DNA from: Verrucomicrobiota bacterium
GTDB lineage: Bacteria; Chlamydiota; Chlamydiia; Chlamydiales; Rhabdochlamydiaceae
NCBI GenBank assembly: GCA_018240065.1
Contig: JAFEGH010000010.1
Location: forward strand, 53,538-117,537
Length of the DNA: 64,000 nt
Direction of reading: 5' to 3'
The position numbers and the translations under genes were made by a program. The first letter of the stretch is position 1. Each line of letters begins with the position of its first letter. The notes below the pieces were generated by a model. It saw nothing but the letters and a program-made list of their open reading frames with translations. It was not told the origin of the DNA and searched no databases. Shown here one piece after another: positions 9,001 through 18,100 of the stretch.

Positions 9001-11406
9001 ATTGGATGCAGCCACAGCGCCGAGCTCGCCAGGATTGTCGATTTGAACGACCGCGTTGCCGCTGACTGTCGTCCCCATGTTATAACTGTTTAACGTGTTG
9101 CTGAGATACAGTGTTCCGGGCCCATTGACGGTGAGAAAACCTCCTGCGCCTGAAACAACGCCGGAAATCTGAGCCGTTACGCCCGTGTCCACATTTAGTT
9201 TTCCTCCCAAAGCGGTTAGCGTGACAGGATTGCTGAATGTCGAATTTCCAAAGGCTGGAAGAAATTCTAAAGCGCCGCTATTTAAAGTTAGAACATTTGA
9301 GGGGGAGGCAGCGCCAAGATCTCCAGGATTGTCGATTTGAACGACCGCGTTGCCGCTGACTGTCGTCCCCATGTTATAACTATTTCCACTGTTGCTAAGA
9401 TAAAGAGTTCCAGGTCCGGTGACGGTGAGAGAGCTTCCAGGTCCAGTAACAAATCCGGCAATCTGGGCCGTGATCCCCGTGTCGACCTTAATATTCTCGG
9501 CGCCACTCATCTGAACAGAGCGGAATCCATTCAGCGTTGTAGAGCCGATAAATTCAAGCAGGCCTCCGGTTAATTTAACCGGGTTAGTTGCAATCCCAAA
9601 ATTTGTATCGCTTGAGACTTGAACGACCCCGTTCATGAGGGTCGTCGAACCCGAGTAAGTATTATTGCCGCCGAGCGTTAAAGTTCCGCTGCCGCTCATG
9701 ATAATCCCGCCGGTCGTTGTGCTGCCGCCTCCGACTCCGTTGTTTCCTGCAATCATCGTATTGATTGTAAATGTCGACGACTGCTGAAAATGTAGAGTCC
9801 CGCTGGACATGAGGAAAATATCAGGGCCTAGCGCCTGTCCGGGAGATCCATTGCCCAATCCGCTGCCGCCTGGTGTAATTCCACCGCTACCTCCCGTAGA
9901 TGTTCCGGAAGAGATCGACGCCTGAAACGGATCTTGAATTGTGAGAAGGGCTCCCTGTGAAACAAATATTGTGCCGCCGAGAGCACCTCCTCCTCCGCCG
10001 CCGCCAATGCCAAATATTTCCGTGCCGCTGGCGCCATTGCCCCCGCCAAATGGGCTAACTCCAGATGTTAGACTATAATATCCTCCCCCGCCGCCGCCGC
10101 CAAAGCCTCCTCTGCCAACATTCCCTGGATCAGTAAATGTTTGGCCGGATGCGCCGCCGCCGCCTCCTCCAAAGCCCCCATTGCCCCCTTTTCCTCCGAA
10201 TTTAGTCGACGCGTTAAAACCGCTGCCCGCACCGCCTCCTCCGCCGCCATAACTTCCGTTCCCCCCATTGCTGCCGCCAGGCGCTCCGGGGGACCCAATG
10301 CCGCCGCCTCCTCCTCCGCCACCAAACGCACCTGTGGACGATCCTCCGCTTCCACCAAGCCCTTGATAAGAGATACCTCCTCCGCCGCCGCCAAGCGCAG
10401 AAGTCCCTCCATTGCCTCCCGGTGTGCTGTTATTGGAGATTCCGCCGCCGCCGCCCCCGCCGCTCAAACCTGTTCCATTCCCCCCATTAATCGTCGACGT
10501 CGTAGACTCACCCACGCCGGCTGTTCCCCCAGGATTTAAAGCTGAGTCCGCTCCTCCAGCGCCTCCATCGCCATTGGAATTTGTGGCTGCCGATCCATTA
10601 TTGGCATCAGATCCTCCTCCTCCAGCCCCAATATTCGTCGAGTTGCCCCCTGAGAAGAAGAGACCTCCGCCACCGCCGCCACCAAGAGCTCCAATAGTAG
10701 ATCCTCCAGGACCGGCAAAACCACCCCCTCCACCGCCAGATTCATCTGCAAGCACAGTCTGAGCCGTCGACCCTCCGGTACCGCCATTCATCCCGCCGCC
10801 GCCTCCTCCTCCAGCATAGGTACTATTGGCTGTAGAGCCTCCGTTTCCGCCTTTAGCAAAACAGCCCGAAAATAAGCTGAGTCCTGAAATCGCAACATTC
10901 GTATTATCGGCGACAAAGAGACCGCCTCCGGCGCCAAGCGCTCCCCCGCCGCCATCGCTCACCCCAGCGCCCCCATTCCCGCCGATGGACGCCGCATTGA
11001 GAACTTGAAATGTGCTGCCGATCGTAACAGGCGTCACCGGCTGTGATGCCAGCGGTGCAAAGTAAAAAGCTCCAAAAGTGCTATTGCCATCAATGACCAC
11101 CGCATTGCTGTTAGAGCTGATCGAGACGATATTCGGACCGATGGGAGGCAATGAGTTATGCAAATTGATTGTTCCTGACAAACCTGCCATGAATGTGATG
11201 GTGCTGCCAGGGCCGCCTAGCCTGTTGGCCTGATTGATGCAATCGCGGAGCGATCCGGAAACGACTGGCTCAGTAGCAGGATTATAGTCCGACAAGCTTG
11301 TCACAGTATATGCTGTGCAATGGGCAGACGCGCTTGCAAAAACGGAGCAATAGAGCAGCGTCTTAAGATATTTGCCTCTGACCGAACCTAATTTGCACAA
11401 ATTCAT
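6016..11406 (-). CDS. Giant glycine-rich autotransporter (copy B)
   Basis: This 1796-residue paralog of the gene at 981-5987 has the same signal peptide, almost unchanged, then a glycine-rich block (about 145-480) whose sequence has diverged. Strand repeats of the GTLTLGGNNTYSG type follow, then a nearly identical beta-barrel ending ELRKAF. Much of its extra length is an extra 98-residue strand-repeat module, tandemly duplicated at about 8910-9497. It sits 28 bases after the stop of copy C and 28 bases before copy A, behind a GAGGA ribosome site. The barrel would fold in the outer membrane by the BAM pathway with the passenger displayed outside. The binding target cannot be read from sequence. 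The pattern of conserved ends and variable middle suggests recombination between copies. Confidence 0.9.
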   Translation of the reverse strand: MNLCKLGSVRGKYLKTLLYCSVFASASAHCTAYTVTSLSDYNPATEPVVSGSLRDCINQANRLGGPGSTITFMAGLSGTINLHNSLPPIGPNIVSISSNSNAVVIDGNSTFGAFYFAPLASQPVTPVTIGSTFQVLNAASIGGNGGAGVSDGGGGALGAGGGLFVADNTNVAISGLSLFSGCFAKGGNGGSTANSTYAGGGGGGGMNGGTGGSTAQTVLADESGGGGGGFAGPGGSTIGALGGGGGGGLFFSGGNSTNIGAGGGGSDANNGSAATNSNGDGGAGGADSALNPGGTAGVGESTTSTINGGNGTGLSGGGGGGGISNNSTPGGNGGTSALGGGGGGISYQGLGGSGGSSTGAFGGGGGGGGIGSPGAPGGSNGGNGSYGGGGGGAGSGFNASTKFGGKGGNGGFGGGGGGASGQTFTDPGNVGRGGFGGGGGGGYYSLTSGVSPFGGGNGASGTEIFGIGGGGGGGALGGTIFVSQGALLTIQDPFQASISSGTSTGGSGGITPGGSGLGNGSPGQALGPDIFLMSSGTLHFQQSSTFTINTMIAGNNGVGGGSTTTGGIIMSGSGTLTLGGNNTYSGSTTLMNGVVQVSSDTNFGIATNPVKLTGGLLEFIGSTTLNGFRSVQMSGAENIKVDTGITAQIAGFVTGPGSSLTVTGPGTLYLSNSGNSYNMGTTVSGNAVVQIDNPGDLGAASPSNVLTLNSGALEFLPAFGNSTFSNPVTLTALGGKLNVDTGVTAQISGVVSGAGGFLTVNGPGTLYLSNTLNSYNMGTTVSGNAVVQIDNPGELGAVAASNVLTLNNGTLELLPAFGNATFSNPVTVTAFGGRLIEEVGPFFLTPTFSGQITLNGPLTISQTPSGSAASDSTITFSGKVTGTGSIAMNGPGALALLNVANDYSGGTTLTGGNVQISAPANIGTGPLNFNGGTLEILNGFGSATITNPITIDALNGVIFTDMGVGAVKFTSNIGSPGGNLITNIANGSSIELSGNISSSNGIQNDGPSLLILSGNNSYTGSTNVFGGPVQINSLNGLSSSSNVFILDNLVFNTTANFSGQMGGSGAVTVQNGAVVTFSGTSAYTGGTTITPTSTLQIDNPTALPSAGNVVDNGSLVFQYGGPVIGTLSGLVSGTGSLSMSGAGSLNLTNSNNSYSGGTNFNSGTIKIASNGNLGNPSGPLNFNGGQLEIAGPVLSSRPVTLGASGGTVIVDKGTFGIMSGGITGSGDMTIIGPGSLIIEGNGNSYTGQTFVIGGNLIVPVGSSITGSSSMTLTAATALIEGTVAPTPMNVLLGSTLTGSGTVGTATVDGIIAPGDSGVGMINGSTFILNPTSTFQLQLNSTTSDKIVASSAATINGGVLQILPTSVVSPSIMSYTIITAPTVTENAPFTLMNPLTRYSFLVQYNATDVLLVLNGTPIPFHVLIPTGNAGAVAKCFDVLNAIMPHDLAEIVQILDVQTPSQISHSLNQMQPANFNNIAFAQENVAERIRQIYTSHFFEQRTVSCDDAHRWRLWAAPFVERARQHGTSQLPGYLERFSGFSVAADYRMEKHWMFTGGFSYAGAEMDVPSGRASADFKTYAGTLGAAWTGSSFFADALFSYLYSPIDAKRKMHFAVSNFALIAEVNRTARHDEDSNQVLGHLGGGYDFKIKAGSANTFNIYPFVNVDYIYIPQDGYTEHGAGSLDLKVHDKSYDLLRPEGGLGIGYNGCFKYVEALLDLSVSYIHEFRFLGEKTTSRFKPADCTFTVTGLKPKNNLISPAARLRLTSPVNGFSLMLGYHGEYGEHFILNAGEAELRKAF
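8910..9497 (-). repeat. Tandem 294-base (98-codon) duplication inside copy B
   Basis: Matching landmarks recur with a constant offset of 294 bases: GTGACAGGATTGCTGAATGT begins at 8927 and 9221, and AGGATTGTCGATTTGAACGA begins at 9031 and 9325. Each unit encodes one strand-repeat module containing NSYNMGTTVSGNAVVQIDNP. Copy A has a single unit. The outer boundaries are approximate. Confidence 0.85.
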
Positions 11407-11434
11407 AAATCCTCAGATAAACCGTTCCCAGTCC

Positions 11435-14400
11435 TCAAAATGCTTTTCTTAATTCCGCCTGCCCAGAGTTCTCCATGAAGTGCTCGCCGAATTCACCATG
11501 GTAGCCCAGCGACAAGGCAAAACCGTTGATGGGCGACGCCACTTTGATGCGCGCTTCAGGACAGATGAGATTGTTCTGAGGATTGAGTCCTCTGACTTCA
11601 AACTCGCAAGAGGACTTCTTGAAATTGACATGGGTGTCTCTTCCGATCAGTCGGAATTCAAGAACATAGCTTGCCGACATGTCGAACCAGATATCCATTG
11701 TTTTGAAACAACCGTGGTAGCCAAGGCCAAGGCCTGCTTCGGGGCGCAGGAAATCATACTGTTTCCCATGCACCTTGAGATTGAGGCTCTCGGCTCCCTT
11801 TTCCTTATAGCCCGATTGGAGATCATAGAAATAGTCGACGTTGGCAAATGGATAAAAATTGAAGGATCCATTTCTTCCCGCAGGAACTTTGATGTCGTAT
11901 CCCCCGCCGAAATGCCCCATTACCTGATTCGAGCGGTCGTAATGGTGCGCATGGCGCTTTTCGCTTCCGCTCAGAAGGGGCGTGTCGACGATAAAAAACA
12001 TCTTGCGATGGGCATGGATCGGGCTATATTGATAAGCGAACTGGATGTCAGTGAACCATCTGTTGTTCGACCAAGTGGCGCCAAGCGTTCCTGCATAGGT
12101 ATTAAAATTAGCCCTCGCTTTGCCGCCGGGCATCGTCATCTCTGTGGTCGCGTAGGAAAATCCCCCGGAGAACATCCACATCTTTTTATGGTAATCGGCA
12201 GCTGTGGTCACCCCAACGAACCGCTCTTTATAACTGCTGAAAAGCTCTTCTCCATTTTGGACCGCTTTTGTCACAAAGGGAGCCGTCCAAAGGCGCCATC
12301 CCTTTCTGTCTGCGCAGGACACTGCGCGCTGCTCAAAGAAGTGCGATGTAAAGATCTGGCGGATCCTCTCGCCGACGTTTTCTCCAGCATAGGCGATGTC
12401 GTCGAAATTGGCCGGCTGCATCTGGTTAAAGGAATGCTGCAATTGAGCGGGGGTCTGCAAGTCGAGGATCTTGTTCAGCTCGATCAAATCAGGCGGCGCC
12501 AGTTGCATGACAGTTTGAAAGCAGACCGCTGTATTCTTCGGATTGCCATCGGGCAGCAAATTTTGGAAAGGGGGAGCGAGGACCAGCAGTTCGATCAGAG
12601 TTGGGCTGTATAGAATTTCAAGAATGAAAGAAGGCAAGGGGCTTGTCAGAATGAACTGAGGGCCGACAATCGAAGCGGCGCTGGCCAACGTATAATGGGT
12701 CACTTGGGGCGTCACGGCTCCTTGAGGAGAAATGTTCAGAAGCGAATTGGGAGCGATTGTCAGAGTCCCCGCCGCGTTAATTTCGCCGGCCGCGGCATTT
12801 CCAAGAAAGGAAACAAATACCGATCCCGATTGAAGAGTAAAGTTGTTCCCTGACAGAGTTCCCGGAGCATCGTCGCCCGGGAGAATAAATGCTCCCGTAT
12901 TGATCGTCGCATTCTGCACCGTGCCGGCTCCTGCCAAAAATCCGCCTCCCTGTACGGTGATCGGAGAACCTGTGCTCGACCCATCGACAAAAAGTCCCCC
13001 GCCTGAAAGCACCGTTGTAGGACCTGTGAATGTGCTATTGCCGACTAAATCAACACCTGCTCCGCCCTGAATTGTCATGGATCCAGGTCCCGTGATCGAT
13101 CCGGCAACCAGCGCAGCTCCCGACTGGGCAAAAACCAATGAGCCATTGTTCACCAGGTTGCTGAACAACAGACCGGTCGTTGAACCAATTTGAAGCGTCC
13201 CCAGGGGATTCTGAAGAACCATTGTGCCGGAATAAATGTTGATCCCGGAAAGAGTCAACGTGCTTGCGTTCGTTTGATTAAAGGTCAAACTTCCCTCGGA
13301 TCCCTTAATATTGCCGCCCAAAACGGGATTATTGACGGCCGGGACATCTAACTGGATCGTTCCTCCGACACCATGCACATGGATATCGTTGGGAAGGGTC
13401 TGGCTCGCAAATCCAGCGAGCAGTTCCAACGTTCCCGATTGTGATCCCTTGCCAATCCCAATCTCTCCTGTTCCTATATTTCCAGGTGCTGCGATTTGAA
13501 CTGTGGCGCCGTATATATCTGTGCCGCCGGAATAGGTGTTGGTGCCATTCGTCAGATCCAAAGTCCCTGTTCCTGTGACATCCAACTTTCCAGCACCGGA
13601 GAAAACCCCGGACCATGTCGACACTCCGGGAGAAGTGATGAATTTCCCATTACCTGTAAGAGTGACATTCCTGGCTGAAATCACAGCTGCAGTCATGGCA
13701 AGCGTTCCGCCGTTAAATACCAGATTGGATAGTCCGACAGCTCCCAAATTGTTATTGCTGGAAATCTGTACCGTCCCTGCATTGAAGGTCGTTAAGCCGG
13801 TATAAGTGTTTGCGCCGCCGAGAACGAGTGTCCCTGAACCGCTCATGGTAATGCCGCCCGTCGCTGTGCTTCCACTCCCAGCGCCTTGGTCGCTGGCGAT
13901 CATTGTGTTGATTGTGAACATCGTCGATTGAGAAAAGACGATCGTTCCTGACGACATGAGGAAAATATCGGGCCCTAAAGGTTGGCCGGGATTGCCCGCT
14001 TGGGTTGCAGAGCCGCCTGTTGAAGCTCCTGAAGAAATCGAAGATTGCAAAGGATCGAGCAATGCAAGAACAGAACCGGATCCAACAAAAACAGTTCCTC
14101 CCAATGCTCCTCCTCCTCCTCCTCCGGCTCCTCCTGCTCCCCCTCCAAAACCACCCTGACCCGATGTTCCAACAGTATAACCGCCGCCGCCTCCTGCTCC
14201 GAAACCTCCATTACCGAACCCAGCTTGAGTTCCAATAAATGTCCCACCACCGCCGCCGCCGAAACCTCCGTTGCCTCCGGGGCCAGCGGTGCCCATCCCA
14301 TAACTTGCGCCGCCGCCGCCGCCGCCGGCAAACCCGCCATTGCCTCCTTGTGATCCGACAGTAATGCCAACAGAGGAGGACCCCGCTCCACCTCCACCTC

Positions 14401-15457
14401 CAAAAGATCCGGTTGAACCTCCACCTGCTCCGCCAGCGGCTCCATTCGAAGCCCCGCCCCCGCCAGCACCCAACGGGGAATTCCCGCCTGCTCCGCCCGG
14501 GTTGGCCGCAGTCGATGCCCCTCCACCGCCCCCACCGCCATTAGATGGTGAACTGACGGATCCCCCTGCCCCTCCAGTCGTTCCAGCGATTCCACCTGTC
14601 CCGCCGGTACCTGTCGAGCCTGATCCTCCAGCACCTCCATTCCCAGCTCCAGTGAAACCGCCAATGACTCCTGGTTGGGTGTCAGAGCCGCCACCACCAC
14701 CTCCTCCATTCCCTGCGCCTCCAGGGAAAAACAAACCGCCGCCTCCGCCGCCGCCAGATGCACCTGCAGCCCCGCCAATGCCCCCATAGCCGCCGCCTCC
14801 GCCGCCTGAGAAGACAGTCAAGGCACTGCCTCCAATCCCTCCGCTCATCCCACCGCCGCCACCGCCGCCAAATACTGTTACGGATTGAGTGCTCGGTCCT
14901 CCATTACCCCCGACAGCTTTACAGCTATTGAAACTCACTCCCTGAACTGTCACATTGGCTCCAGGAGCTACAAACAATCCCCCGCCGGCTCCAAGCGCGC
15001 CACCGCCTCCACCCCCTTCCGCCGCACCTCCAGCCCCCCCGATCGACGCGCCATTGGTGACGGAGATGTTGCTCCCAAGCGTAAGCGTTGTTCCCGTCTG
15101 CACAAAGAAGGGCTGAAAGAGAGAGCCGCCGTTGATGACGACGGCGTTTCCATTGGAAAGGATAGAGGCGATGTTCGAATTAATGGGGGGCAGCGATTGA
15201 GTCAGATTGATCGTTCCTCCCAAAGAAAATAGAATGACGTTTGGCCCCGGGTTGTTATTGGCCTGATTGATACAGTATCGCAAGGTTCCCGATGTCCCCG
15301 ATCCAGCGGCGGAGTCGCCTGTGCTGTTGACAACATAGGTTGTTGGCGTGGCAAAAAGGGGCGCCGCATTCGATAAAAGAGTAAAATAGCAAAGAGCCTG
15401 AACATATTTTCTGAGGTTTGTTTTGCTATGCGATGGGGGGAGTTTTTTCAGCGACAT
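11435..15457 (-). CDS. Giant glycine-rich autotransporter (copy C, first in operon)
   Basis: This is a third autotransporter of 1340 residues with the same domain order: signal peptide (hydrophobic core ALCYFTLLSNAAPLFATP), beta-helix entry segment, glycine-rich block (about 130-455), strand repeats and a C-terminal barrel ending ELRKAF. I choose the Met at 15457-15455, because GAGGA precedes it by 6 bases. The in-frame ATG at 15469 has no ribosome site of its own and would add only four residues. Its signal peptide and barrel are clearly related to the two downstream copies but much more diverged, so the A/B duplication is recent by comparison. It is the promoter-proximal gene, with a promoter-like site and palindrome upstream at 15528-15566. 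Confidence 0.9.
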   Translation of the reverse strand: MSLKKLPPSHSKTNLRKYVQALCYFTLLSNAAPLFATPTTYVVNSTGDSAAGSGTSGTLRYCINQANNNPGPNVILFSLGGTINLTQSLPPINSNIASILSNGNAVVINGGSLFQPFFVQTGTTLTLGSNISVTNGASIGGAGGAAEGGGGGGALGAGGGLFVAPGANVTVQGVSFNSCKAVGGNGGPSTQSVTVFGGGGGGGMSGGIGGSALTVFSGGGGGGYGGIGGAAGASGGGGGGGLFFPGGAGNGGGGGGGSDTQPGVIGGFTGAGNGGAGGSGSTGTGGTGGIAGTTGGAGGSVSSPSNGGGGGGGASTAANPGGAGGNSPLGAGGGGASNGAAGGAGGGSTGSFGGGGGAGSSSVGITVGSQGGNGGFAGGGGGGASYGMGTAGPGGNGGFGGGGGGTFIGTQAGFGNGGFGAGGGGGYTVGTSGQGGFGGGAGGAGGGGGGALGGTVFVGSGSVLALLDPLQSSISSGASTGGSATQAGNPGQPLGPDIFLMSSGTIVFSQSTMFTINTMIASDQGAGSGSTATGGITMSGSGTLVLGGANTYTGLTTFNAGTVQISSNNNLGAVGLSNLVFNGGTLAMTAAVISARNVTLTGNGKFITSPGVSTWSGVFSGAGKLDVTGTGTLDLTNGTNTYSGGTDIYGATVQIAAPGNIGTGEIGIGKGSQSGTLELLAGFASQTLPNDIHVHGVGGTIQLDVPAVNNPVLGGNIKGSEGSLTFNQTNASTLTLSGINIYSGTMVLQNPLGTLQIGSTTGLLFSNLVNNGSLVFAQSGAALVAGSITGPGSMTIQGGAGVDLVGNSTFTGPTTVLSGGGLFVDGSSTGSPITVQGGGFLAGAGTVQNATINTGAFILPGDDAPGTLSGNNFTLQSGSVFVSFLGNAAAGEINAAGTLTIAPNSLLNISPQGAVTPQVTHYTLASAASIVGPQFILTSPLPSFILEILYSPTLIELLVLAPPFQNLLPDGNPKNTAVCFQTVMQLAPPDLIELNKILDLQTPAQLQHSFNQMQPANFDDIAYAGENVGERIRQIFTSHFFEQRAVSCADRKGWRLWTAPFVTKAVQNGEELFSSYKERFVGVTTAADYHKKMWMFSGGFSYATTEMTMPGGKARANFNTYAGTLGATWSNNRWFTDIQFAYQYSPIHAHRKMFFIVDTPLLSGSEKRHAHHYDRSNQVMGHFGGGYDIKVPAGRNGSFNFYPFANVDYFYDLQSGYKEKGAESLNLKVHGKQYDFLRPEAGLGLGYHGCFKTMDIWFDMSASYVLEFRLIGRDTHVNFKKSSCEFEVRGLNPQNNLICPEARIKVASPINGFALSLGYHGEFGEHFMENSGQAELRKAF

Positions 15458-15527
15458 CGATTTCCTCATTTAGCTATATAGCTCTTCCCTGTCAGAAAAA
15501 AACGGAAACAGCAGTAATCTGATAAAA

Positions 15528-15566
15528 GCATTATTTGAATCATAATGCCATAGAAATTTGCTTCAA
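15528..15566 (-). promoter_or_regulatory. Promoter and palindromic operator of the autotransporter operon
   Basis: On the minus strand TTGAAG (15566-15561) and TATGAT (15544-15539) are separated by 16 bases, a reasonable sigma-66/sigma-70 promoter. A perfect 7-base inverted repeat, GCATTAT (15528-15534) and ATAATGC (15542-15548), overlaps the -10 box, where a repressor could compete with polymerase. A second palindrome, AGCTATATAGCT (15472-15483), lies next to the translation start. This is inference from sequence only. Confidence 0.5.
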
Positions 15567-15594
15567 TATCTTTTTGCAAAGAAAAAAAGAGAGA

Positions 15595-16035
15595 CTATTT
15601 CGCGTCGAGGATGAATGTGACGGGGCCGTCGTTGACAAGGGACACTTTCATCCGCGCGCCAAATACTCCCGTTTCAACGTTGAGATTCTGCTGGCGCACT
15701 TCGAGAATGAATTTTTCATACAGGCTATTTGCCAAAGCCGGAGGCGCGGAAGCGGTGAACTCAGGACGCCTCCCTTCTGAACAATTGCCGTAAAGCGTGA
15801 ATTGAGAGACGATCAACACTTCTCCTTTGATGTCGAGAAGAGAGAGATTCATTTTGTCCTGCGCATCCGCGAACATGCGCAGATTGACGAGCTTGTTTGC
15901 AAGCCAAAGCGTCTGCGCAGCGGCATCGTCTTTGTGAACTCCGAAAAGCACAAGAGCGCCTTTTCCGATCGAACCGACAGTCTTTCCGTCCACTTCCACT
16001 TTAGCACTCTCTACTCTTTGAATGACGATGCGCAT
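15595..16035 (-). CDS. dtd: D-aminoacyl-tRNA deacylase
   Basis: This 146-residue enzyme hydrolyses D-amino acids, and glycine mischarged on tRNA-Ala, from tRNA in the cytoplasm. Both signature motifs are present: SQFTLYG near residue 77, and NDGPVTF near the C-terminus, the counterpart of the family's cross-subunit Gly-Pro motif. The start [17 protein letters not shown] and the length are typical. It is transcribed toward the autotransporter operon but separated from it by that operon's promoter, and is divergent from the ABC transporter genes. I see no unusual feature. Confidence 0.96.
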   Translation of the reverse strand: MRIVIQRVESAKVEVDGKTVGSIGKGALVLFGVHKDDAAAQTLWLANKLVNLRMFADAQDKMNLSLLDIKGEVLIVSQFTLYGNCSEGRRPEFTASAPPALANSLYEKFILEVRQQNLNVETGVFGARMKVSLVNDGPVTFILDAK

Positions 16036-16184
16036 CTGGTCCTTCTTGTAAGAGATCTATTCTTCCAACTTCATCAAAAACTGCAAACAAAATCGCTGAG
16101 TTTAAAATTAAAATCCGACACTTCGGACAAACTTTTATTTTAACCTGATTTATGTTACAATGTTCGAAACAAACAGAAACTATC

Positions 16185-16889
16185 ATGAAAAATAAAAACA
16201 AAAACGGCATTCTATTTTCTTTAAAAGATATCAATTTCTCTTATCTTTTAGGAAATCAAAAAATTTCTGCGTTGAATGCCCTCACCCTAGAGATCCCGGC
16301 CCACGCATTAATCACAGTCTCAGGACCTTCCGGATCGGGAAAATCCACTCTTTTGAACCTCCTGGGGATGATCGAGCCTCTCCAGGAAGGTGAAATATTA
16401 TTTCAAAATGAGTCCTTTTCGACGATGAGTCCCGTTCGAAAAAATCAGATTCGAAAATTCGACATTGGTTTCATCTTTCAGCAGTTCCATCTGATTCCTG
16501 TTTTAAGCGCCCAGGAAAATGTCGAGTACTTCCTGAGACGCCAGGGACTGGCGAGCGAAGAGATCGAGCGCCGCACACATGAGGCCCTGGACTCAGTGGG
16601 ACTTTGGGAACACCGCAAGAAAAAACCTTCCGAACTCAGCGGCGGCCAAAAGCAGCGCGTCGCGATCGCAAGGGCACTAGCGAAAAAACCGGCTGTGATC
16701 ATCGGGGATGAACCGACGGGGAGCCTCGATCAGAAAACAGGCCGCGGCATCATGGAGATCTTTGATGGCCTCGTCAAAGAGAAGAAACTGTCCGTGATCC
16801 TGACGACGCACGATCCGATGGTGCTGTCTTTCTCCCAGCAGAATTTTCATTTTCATGATGGTCATTTGATCAAGGATGCTCAACCATGA
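16185..16889 (+). CDS. LolD/MacB-type ABC transporter ATPase
   Basis: This cytoplasmic ATPase subunit shows Walker A ([10 protein letters not shown]), the Q-loop region (FQQFHLIP), the signature [15 protein letters not shown], Walker B ([13 protein letters not shown]) and the switch His (LTTHDP). The combination with FQ.FHLIP and DEPTGSLD is that of the LolD/MacB/FtsE-like subfamily. I place the start at 16185 (MKNKNK) rather than the in-frame ATG at 16152, because a -10-like TACAAT (16156-16161) would overlap the longer start. Neither has a clear ribosome site. The last four bases overlap the permease gene, so the two are translationally coupled. Likely role: lipoprotein release or macrolide/peptide-type export with its partner. 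Confidence 0.9.
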   Translation: MKNKNKNGILFSLKDINFSYLLGNQKISALNALTLEIPAHALITVSGPSGSGKSTLLNLLGMIEPLQEGEILFQNESFSTMSPVRKNQIRKFDIGFIFQQFHLIPVLSAQENVEYFLRRQGLASEEIERRTHEALDSVGLWEHRKKKPSELSGGQKQRVAIARALAKKPAVIIGDEPTGSLDQKTGRGIMEIFDGLVKEKKLSVILTTHDPMVLSFSQQNFHFHDGHLIKDAQP

Positions 16890-18094
16890 TGCTATTCTCT
16901 CTATGCTTTAGAAATCTCTTCCGCAATATCCGCAGAACGATCGCGATCCTGCTCACTGTCGGTCTTGGCGCGGGGGCCCTGTTTTCTTTCGAAGGATTCA
17001 TCAATGGCGTCCTGACCGACTATCGCGAAAGCACCATCCACGCCAATGCCGGAAACGGTCAGTTCAATACCAAGGGGTACCGCGAGACCGTCTACCAAAA
17101 GCCCTGGAAGCACTGGATCTCCGACTGGTACAGCATTAAGTCGGAACTCTTGCAGAACGAGGCTGTCGAATATGTTTTTCCCAGAGTTCCTATCAGCGCG
17201 ATGCTGACCCACGGCAAAGTCTCGATCGCAGGGCAAGGACAGGGCATCGATGCGAAAGAAGAAGCGAAATTCTTCAATGCCCTTAACATCATCGAGGGAG
17301 AGTCGCTTTCCGATCAAAAAAAAGGGATCCTGCTCGGCAAGGGACTCAGCCAGGCATTGGGAGTGAAGCCGGGAGATAAAATCACGGTCTACACGAAATC
17401 GTCAACTGACAGCATCTCGAAAGGTAAATTTACGGTCATTGGCATTTTTCATACCGGTAACGCCGATTTCGACAACCGCGTCTTCCGCATCCAGCTTCCA
17501 GAAGCGCAGGATCTTCTTGAAACTAATCTCGTCGAGTCGATTTCCGTCGGACTCAACGATCACTCCAATTGGAATGAAGTCTCGAAGATGCTCAGCACTT
17601 CCCACCCCGAGCTGGAGGCCGCTTCTTTTGCCGATATCGATAAGATTTATTACGGAAACTCCGTCAACTGGCTCTCCATGCAATTCTATGTCGTACAAAT
17701 GATCATCATCTCGATTGTGCTGCTTGGAATTTTCAATACTATCTCAACCTCAATCCTCGAGCGCAAGCAGGAGATCGGGAATTTAAGGGCCAATGGCGAG
17801 TCTACGTGGGACGTGATGAGAATGATCCTGTGCGAAGGCGCGCTGCTGGGCTTGATCGGAAGTATGATCGGACTGGGATTGACAGCCCTTGTCGCAAAAA
17901 CCTTCCTGCATCAACAGATCCTCATGCCGCCAGGCCCTGGATCGACGCGTCAATTTTTCATCTCGTTCTATTTTACATCCGGCATGGCCATTCAGACGCT
18001 GGCGCTCAGCGTCCTCTCTTCTATTGCCGCCTCCTTTTTGGCAGGGCTTAAAGTCGCTCGAATGCCGATCGCCAAGGCGCTGAGATCCTATTAA
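16886..18094 (+). CDS. FtsX/LolC-type ABC transporter permease
   Basis: This 402-residue inner-membrane protein has one N-terminal membrane helix ([16 protein letters not shown]), a large periplasmic domain (about 45-265) and three C-terminal helices. These include the conserved FtsX-domain segment [28 protein letters not shown], which contacts the ATPase. This is the MacB/LolC/LolE topology. Its start overlaps the stop of the ATPase gene by 4 bases. No separate periplasmic adaptor gene lies beside the pair, which favours a Lol-like lipoprotein-sorting role over a MacA-MacB efflux pump, though this is inference. It ends 6 bases from the convergent MFS gene. Confidence 0.88.
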   Translation: MMLFSLCFRNLFRNIRRTIAILLTVGLGAGALFSFEGFINGVLTDYRESTIHANAGNGQFNTKGYRETVYQKPWKHWISDWYSIKSELLQNEAVEYVFPRVPISAMLTHGKVSIAGQGQGIDAKEEAKFFNALNIIEGESLSDQKKGILLGKGLSQALGVKPGDKITVYTKSSTDSISKGKFTVIGIFHTGNADFDNRVFRIQLPEAQDLLETNLVESISVGLNDHSNWNEVSKMLSTSHPELEAASFADIDKIYYGNSVNWLSMQFYVVQMIIISIVLLGIFNTISTSILERKQEIGNLRANGESTWDVMRMILCEGALLGLIGSMIGLGLTALVAKTFLHQQILMPPGPGSTRQFFISFYFTSGMAIQTLALSVLSSIAASFLAGLKVARMPIAKALRSY

Positions 18095-18100
18095 ATTCAT

